DNA of 64,000 nt from Shewanella denitrificans OS217. GTDB lineage: Bacteria; Pseudomonadota; Gammaproteobacteria; Enterobacterales; Shewanellaceae. Positions 63,361-64,000 of this stretch are shown here, in pieces (position 1 is the stretch's first letter; the number at the start of each line of letters is the position of its first letter). The position numbers and the translations under genes are program-made. The stretch spans positions 2,294,001-2,358,000 of the forward strand of contig NC_007954.1 in assembly GCF_000013765.1 (NCBI RefSeq), written 5' to 3'. The notes under the pieces are model-generated. The model was not told the origin of the DNA. It did no database searches and worked only from the letters and a program-made list of their open reading frames with translations.

Positions 63361-63440
63361 CCATCTGTTAACCGTTATCTGTAGTCTGTTATCCGTTATT
63401 CGTAATCCGTAGTCCGTAATCAGTTATCCGTTAACCATTA
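63361..63440. repeat. Degenerate GTTATCCGT-type tandem repeats
   Basis: A run of 8-10-base units varying around GTTATCCGT / GTAATCCGTA, seven or eight copies, directly before the heptamer array. Confidence 0.75.
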
Positions 63441-63442
63441 AC

Positions 63443-63482
63443 TAGAACCTAGAACCTAGAACCTAGAACCTAGAACCTAGAA
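63443..63482. repeat. Heptamer tandem repeat (TAGAACC)n
   Basis: Five perfect TAGAACC copies (63443-63477) plus a partial TAGAA. A degenerate pair, CTAGAACCTAGAAC, also occurs near 34146. In the 5' region of alaA but 230 bases from its start; the remaining gap to alaA is AT-rich with nothing else seen. Confidence 0.95.
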
Positions 63483-63715
63483 TTCTGAACATCAGCCTTA
63501 GAACCTACAAGCTATCAGTTAAAAACTCCGCACTTACACAATATTTCAGCATAAAACACTATTTAAGTTTTACTTACCACCCACTCTCAGCAGATAAATC
63601 TTAAAAAATACCCTTAACTTTGCTCATCAGCCCCTTCCTCTGGCGGTAATTTTTAGTTATGGTTCTGACACTTATGTTGTTTTAGTCTAGTTAGCTATTT
63701 TAAAGAGTCCATTCA

Positions 63716-64000
63716 TGCGCCCTATTATCAAATCCAATAAGCTCGATTCCGTCTGTTATGACATCCGCGGCCCAGTCCACAAGGAAGCCCGCCGCCTCGA
63801 AGAGGAAGGTCACCGCATCTTAAAGCTCAATATAGGTAACCCAGCGCCCTTTGGATTTGAAGCCCCTGAGGAAATTGTCAGGGACGTTATTCTCAATTTA
63901 CCCAGTGCCCAAGGCTATTGTGAGTCAAAAGGATTATTCTCTGCCCGCAAGGCCATAGTGCAGCATTATCAAGCACAGGGGATTTTTGGGGTCGACATCG
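63716..64000 (+). CDS. alaA: Glutamate-pyruvate aminotransferase AlaA (3' end outside window)
   Basis: PLP-dependent class I aminotransferase making alanine from pyruvate. The 95 visible residues, starting MRPIIKSNKLDSVCYDIRGP, match E. coli AlaA (YfbQ); KEARRLEEEGHRILKLNIGN and QGYCESKGLFSARKAIVQHY are family blocks. The C-terminal three-quarters, including the PLP Lys, are outside the window. Confidence 0.93.

Overview
The window reads as a chromosomal segment of a gammaproteobacterium of the genus Shewanella. Gene order gyrA-ubiG-gph-nrdA-nrdB-ferredoxin, the valine/isoleucine catabolic operon, pgm-seqA-ybfF-ybfE-fldA and the arginine-type EF-P with EarP all fit. A complete c-type nitric oxide reductase locus (norCBDQEF with norR) points to a denitrifying species such as S. 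denitrificans; that species name is inference from gene content. No rRNA or tRNA gene was recognised.

Layout. 1-7.7 kb: minus-strand operon for branched-chain acyl-CoA catabolism (thiolase, mmsA, acyl-CoA dehydrogenase, enoyl-CoA hydratase, 3-hydroxyisobutyryl-CoA hydrolase, mmsB, an SDR cut by the window edge), with a LiuR-like palindrome upstream. 8-17.2 kb: a Cys-rich secreted protein, nagZ, sdaA, serC, gyrA, ubiG and gph. 17.2-20.6 kb: an accessory insertion holding an AT-rich orphan gene, two families of dispersed repeats (called X and Y here) and a strikingly palindromic 200-bp element. 20.3-24.5 kb: nrdA, nrdB and their ferredoxin behind a helically phased NrdR box pair. 24.5-39 kb: ordinary genes (SirB2, Nudix, asnS, DUF2987, a YvcK/CofD-like protein, ABC-F YbiT, CBS protein, a haem-containing chemoreceptor, RhtA, a phosphohexomutase, a CDF transporter).

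39-53.8 kb: the nitric oxide region. A first norEF-like pair lies beside norR. A small accessory set follows (DUF4253, DUF1428, a stand-alone LanC-like protein, an ABM monooxygenase, DUF6326). Then comes the minus-strand cluster norC-norB-norD-norQ-norE-norF. Sigma-54 -24/-12 elements and GT-N7-AC NorR-type boxes precede norC and the first norE. Inferred working: NO is sensed by NorR, NorCB reduces it to N2O, NorQ/NorD activate the enzyme, and NorE/NorF assist.

53.9-56.3 kb: an accessory scar where a csaA gene is cut after about 32 codons and joined to the 3' part of dndD plus an intact dndE (DNA phosphorothioation), followed by three consecutive X repeats. 56.3-64 kb: housekeeping genes pgm, seqA, ybfF, a DUF2788 gene, ybfE, fldA, earP, efp, a heptamer tandem repeat and the start of alaA.

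Most novel-looking: the dispersed X/Y repeats and the nested palindrome. On the minus strand several of their perfect hairpins carry NGGA tetraloops, resembling CsrA/RsmA sites. The csaA::dndDE junction and the duplicated norEF with shared inverted repeats also deserve a second look.
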